Below are positions 1 through 64,000 of a stretch of DNA of 64,000 nt, piece by piece. The notes under the pieces were generated by a model, which was not told where the DNA came from, did no database searches, and was given only the letters and a program-made list of their open reading frames with translations. The stretch is from Myxocyprinus asiaticus (taxonomy: Eukaryota > Chordata > Actinopteri > Cypriniformes > Catostomidae). Within the stretch, counting starts at the first letter, position 1; the number at the start of each line of letters is the position of its first letter. The stretch spans positions 47,254,594-47,318,593 of the forward strand of contig NC_059358.1 of NCBI RefSeq assembly GCF_019703515.2, in the 5' to 3' direction. The position numbers were made by a program, and so were the translations under genes.

Positions 1-1417
1 CATAGTGAGCAGGTGATATCAAAACAGCACTTTTGCCAGCTGCCAAGTGCCTCATGCACACTATGCTAATAGTGGAAAGAAATTGATGCATGACATATTG
101 TAAGGGGCTTGGTCCTGGTAAAGCATCACATGGTTTAAGATGCGCAGCTCTGACTGAATAAAATGAATGTTAGGGTTGTGTCTGAGCAGACTATTTAGCA
201 GAGATGGGCCACTTGTATTAAAATGAATGGGAGAAACTGGAATGCCCAACCAAGAAGCTCTAGCTCTCAACATTTAACAGATGTAGAAAGGAAGTTCCGC
301 CTTAAAGGTGAAAGAGCCAATCACCTTTAGCGTAAAATGATGTGAAGAAGCACAATTTATGATTCCAATATTATCAGATTTTATTGCTGATTTGAAATAT
401 GTTCTTTGATAGTAATCTTGACCAACCTTTTTATTATTTATTTTTTTATTTCAGTGTTCCCCCATTCAAGTAGATAGGAGCTGCACTGGCATGACTGGAA
501 ATAGTCTCCAGAGAGTGTTCCAAAGATGGCCAACAGTGGACTGACCTGCTAGAAATACTTTGGTCTGAGTTAGTTTGGTAGTGGGCCCACTGTAAATTGG
601 ACTTACAAGAAGCTGCTTATTGCCAGTGGGGTTTGCAAAGGCAAGCATCACTACTACTATTGCTCATGAGATTTGTCTTATTTTAATGGGATATGGACTT
701 GAGCCATCAAGACTTAGTGGTGGGCTATTTTGACTTGGGCCAGTAAGCAACCATGCTAAAAGCTACTTGCAAACAGATTAGCAACACTTTGGCAACCACG
801 TACAACAGGAATTTTGATGGTGAGTTTTGCACATGCTAACATAACCACCCATTTTTCTTCAATAAATGTAAAAGCATTGTTTCGTTTTGCATGCAGAATG
901 ACACTGGTTCAGGTATAATTAGAGAAAGTTGACCGTAATAACCCTGCAGCACACAGAGCAAACAAACACTCTTCTGGTAGAAATGTTTAAATGCAAACAA
1001 ATAACAGATAGCCTCATGTATAATAAAATGTATACTTTAATGTCTGTGATGCCCACCTGAAAATATCCAAAAGATAGTGTAGTATATACACTGTTATTAC
1101 AAATACAAATAAATAAAGTCCCAAATCATGATTAATCAGAATAAATTAATATCAGCATTTTCATATTATCACAGAGTTATCACTTAACCATCACCAATGC
1201 TAAAGATGATATTTTCCATTCCTAAAATGATATTACTTCCCTTTTCAAAATTAATAGTTTCCAGCATGGCCACATCCTTCTTTTACAAGAAGAAACTTTA
1301 TAGTTGATATGTTTGTGAGAATATTTGGCACAACCAAAACAGTATTAGATATGTTTATAGAACAACTTAACTGCACAATTCATACATAAATATAAAATGA
1401 ATCATTCTTGAACTAAT

Positions 1418-1449
<32 letters not shown>

Positions 1450-1450
1450 C

Positions 1451-1970
1451 ACAGTACTGTGCAAAAGTTTTAGGCAGTTGTGAAAAATGTTGCATAGTGA
1501 GGATGTCAAACTATTTATGGCATTATTTTTGATTTATGAATTAACATCATACAAAGTCCAGTAAACATAAAAAAGCTAAATCAATATTTGGTGTGACCAC
1601 CTTTGCCTTCAAAACAGCACCAGGTACACCTGGACACAGTTTTTCTTGGCTGTTGGCAGATAGGATGTACCAAGCTTTTTGGAGAATTCACCACAGTTCT
1701 TCTATCTATTTAGGCTGTTTCAATTGCTTTTGTCTCTTTATGTAATCTCAGACTGACTCAATGTTCAGTGGGGGGTTTGTGGGTGCAATGCCATCTGTTG
1801 CAGGGCTCCCTGTTCTTCTATTCTAATCTTTTCAATTTGCAAAAGTAATGTTTGGGAGTCTAAATGTATTTTTCCTATTGACACACTAAAGTTGAAGATA
1901 TAAATAACCATCTTAAGACAAATGTTTTTGTGAAACATCTTTAGTGCCTAAAACTTTTGCACAGTACTGT
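1451..1970 (-). mobile_element. Tc1-type non-autonomous remnant, copy A
   Basis: Bounded by inverted ends reading CAGTACTGTGCAAAAGTTTT and its complement. The 520-bp interior carries only decayed minus-strand Tc1-like sequence and no open frame. A near-identical element is at 11727-12212. Both flanks are (TA)/(TG) dinucleotide repeats, as expected for TA-target elements. Confidence 0.8.
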
Positions 1971-2299
1971 GTGTGTGTGTATATATATATATATGCCACA
2001 ATGATCATGACAATATAAACTTTTTAGAGCACGTCATACAACAGACAAATAAAACAACATATCAGGAAAAAAATGCAATAGTTTTGTTTATATAAGTTGT
2101 GATAAAAGCTATAAATATTTCTATGTTTCATGTGCACACACACACACACTTCAAGCATGATGTGAGTTAAACAGCATCATCCCTGAAATAATACAGCCTG
2201 GAGTTCACTTAATACTGTAAAAGGAATCTGACACTTGCATGTAACACAGGCTGTATGCACTGGGAAGTCATTTGGAATGTTGTAAAGGTGACTCTTACA

Positions 2300-2810
2300 C
2301 TGCAAAAAAAAAAAAAAAAAAAAAACATTGGCATAAGATATGTCTTCTTGTTATCAGAGAAATCTTACAAAAATTGTATGACGTTTATGCTTGAAAATGT
2401 TTTTGTTTTGCAGTGCTCTAAGCATTAACATGTCTGGGTCATATTTCACCACACAATGTGAAGAAATAAATACATTGTATTTTGCATAAAGAAAATGAAG
2501 CCCACTTTAAGAACAGGGTCAGAAATTAGGGGGTTGGGGGGGGGTGTTGCTGGGTGTAGCTCGGGGATAAAAATGCCAAAAAAAAAAAAAAAGCTATTAA
2601 TTCAAAATATGGGAGCAAAAAAATGTCCCGCAATGAATTTATATATATATTTTTTATCTGATATAGTTTTATAGAATATTCTATTTTAGTCTTAGTTAAA
2701 CATATATATGGCATGAATATTTAATTACATTTTTAGGGTAAGAGGTAATAAATTCTCAATGTTGAGAATATTTCATAATGAGTTGATTTGATTGAACTGA
2801 TGTATTTGAC

Positions 2811-2843
<33 letters not shown>

Positions 2844-3300
2844 CATAAAACCAAATTCAGGGGGCAAAATTTGCCCTTTAATGTAAAAATACATTTTTGA
2901 CACTGTTTAAGACATTACGATTTTGGCATAGTGACATTATTCTCATGAGAGTTAAATTCATCTTCACTTGGAATTTTTAAAATCTTAAAATCAACGGTCT
3001 TAAAATCGTACTGTCATTACTGCAATGCGGGGGTATAAAAAGCATTTATGCATCACAGTAGTTGTACTGGCTTTTGTTTATTTTGATTAATTTAAAAAAT
3101 AATCACTATCTAACAGTATTTTTTAATTTTTTTTGTACTACAAAACAAAAATCACTGTGTTAGATGTATAGTAATGAGAATCACCACTGAAAATAATGAA
3201 CATTACAAAAATAGAAATTTAAGATGTGTAAAAAAAAAATAAATAAAAATAAATAAATAAATAAAAAACACCCCCCAAAATTTCCCATTATTACTAAAAA
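2300..3300. other. A/T-rich region with homopolymer runs
   Basis: Several poly(A) runs (2307-2326, 2577-2592, 2810-2839, 3229-3300) and short G-rich pieces. No open frame or recognisable element. It is probably decayed repeats downstream of hace1. Confidence 0.5.
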
Positions 3301-3311
3301 AAAAAAAAGGC

Positions 3312-3321
3312 TTTATTTATT
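3312..3321 (-). promoter_or_regulatory. candidate hace1 polyadenylation signals
   Basis: Two overlapping AATAAA hexamers read on the minus strand about 285 nt downstream of the hace1 stop, in an A/T-rich stretch. Position and sequence suit a poly(A) signal, but A-rich repeats nearby give many chance matches and no transcript evidence is available. Confidence 0.35.
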
Positions 3322-3600
3322 TTATGCAAATTATATCACATCATTTTTACTTTTGATTTTGGGATGAAATGTGGCCTGGTTATGTTTTCACAAGGTTCAC
3401 TCATACACAATGGCATAAGCGCCTGAATGATCACTAATTAACATAATTATTCATTGATGTGTCCTTGACATAGATTTGCTTATGCAAAACATATTAAAAG
3501 TTAACAAAAGGCTTCTGAATCAGAGGAGTGTTGAAGAATCCCTGAAGTGAGTCATGTGCGTGTTGTATGTCCATTGAGTCCCAGCAAACATAAGCTTGCG

Positions 3601-63799
<60,199 letters not shown>

Positions 63800-64000
63800 C
63801 TAATTACACAAGAAAATTAGATGATAACTGAATAGAAAAAACATATACCAAGTTTAATTTTATAATCATATATAATATTATTTTTATATTAATAACAATT
63901 TTTCTATATTAATTATATATATTATAATACAGTATATAAAAAGTACACACACACATACATAATATAGACATATATAATGTAATAAATAATTAATCTGTAT

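Noticed and set aside
61..651. Short minus-strand frames at the left edge
   Set aside because: No recognisable domain, no splice context, and A/T-rich surroundings; likely chance.

Overview
The window is vertebrate, almost certainly teleost and probably cyprinid-like, genomic DNA. A multi-exon vertebrate gene with GT-AG introns sits in AT-rich sequence crowded with Tc1/mariner, hAT, TTAA-target and PIF/Harbinger DNA transposons, L1- and L2-like LINEs, tRNA-derived SINE pieces and Ty3/gypsy LTR elements. The species call is inference from repeat content.

The one host gene I can support is hace1, the HECT-type E3 ubiquitin ligase with N-terminal ankyrin repeats. It lies on the minus strand and fills nearly the whole window. 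Nineteen coding exons can be placed to the base between 63799 (ankyrin repeats) and the stop codon at 3601-3603. All junctions are GT-AG and all phases agree. Together they encode 766 residues, matching about residue 135 to the C-terminus of the 909-residue human protein as I recall it. The first ~134 residues lie beyond the right edge. The catalytic cysteine codon is split by the last intron.

Layout, left to right. 1-3600: region downstream of hace1, with one Tc1-type remnant, simple repeats and candidate poly(A) signals. 3601-9097: HECT C-lobe exons separated by TTAA-target and hAT-like repeats. 9098-17131: intron with four different Tc1-type elements nearly end to end (10103-15525) plus a TTAA element with long inverted ends. 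17132-18958: compact block of five HECT exons. 18959-29025: intron with a broken L1-like LINE carrying a SINE insertion, two Tc1-type fragments and a hAT element with a perfect 8-bp target duplication. 29026-29868: three linker exons. 29869-37995: intron holding a hAT element (8-bp duplication) interrupted by a second L1-like LINE (15-bp duplication), then a TTAA element. 37996-42015: five exons of the ankyrin region and linker. 42016-63667: a 21.7-kb intron holding a multi-level transposon nest (42128-55932) and then three decayed Tc1-type elements (56866-62125). 63668-63799: ankyrin exon.

The nest is the most structured non-genic object. A PIF/Harbinger-like element with TAA flanks contains a minus-strand Ty3/gypsy element. 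That element contains a plus-strand relative bounded by 5-bp duplications, which in turn contains a truncated L2-like LINE. A separate hAT, itself carrying another repeat, sits in the right arm. Both gypsy elements place integrase before reverse transcriptase, the order described for the Gmr1 group. Almost all transposon genes are broken. The exceptions are one L1 ORF1 and one full-length Tc1 transposase frame, and the latter has Asn in place of its second catalytic Asp. I found no RNA gene, CRISPR array or clearly novel gene system.
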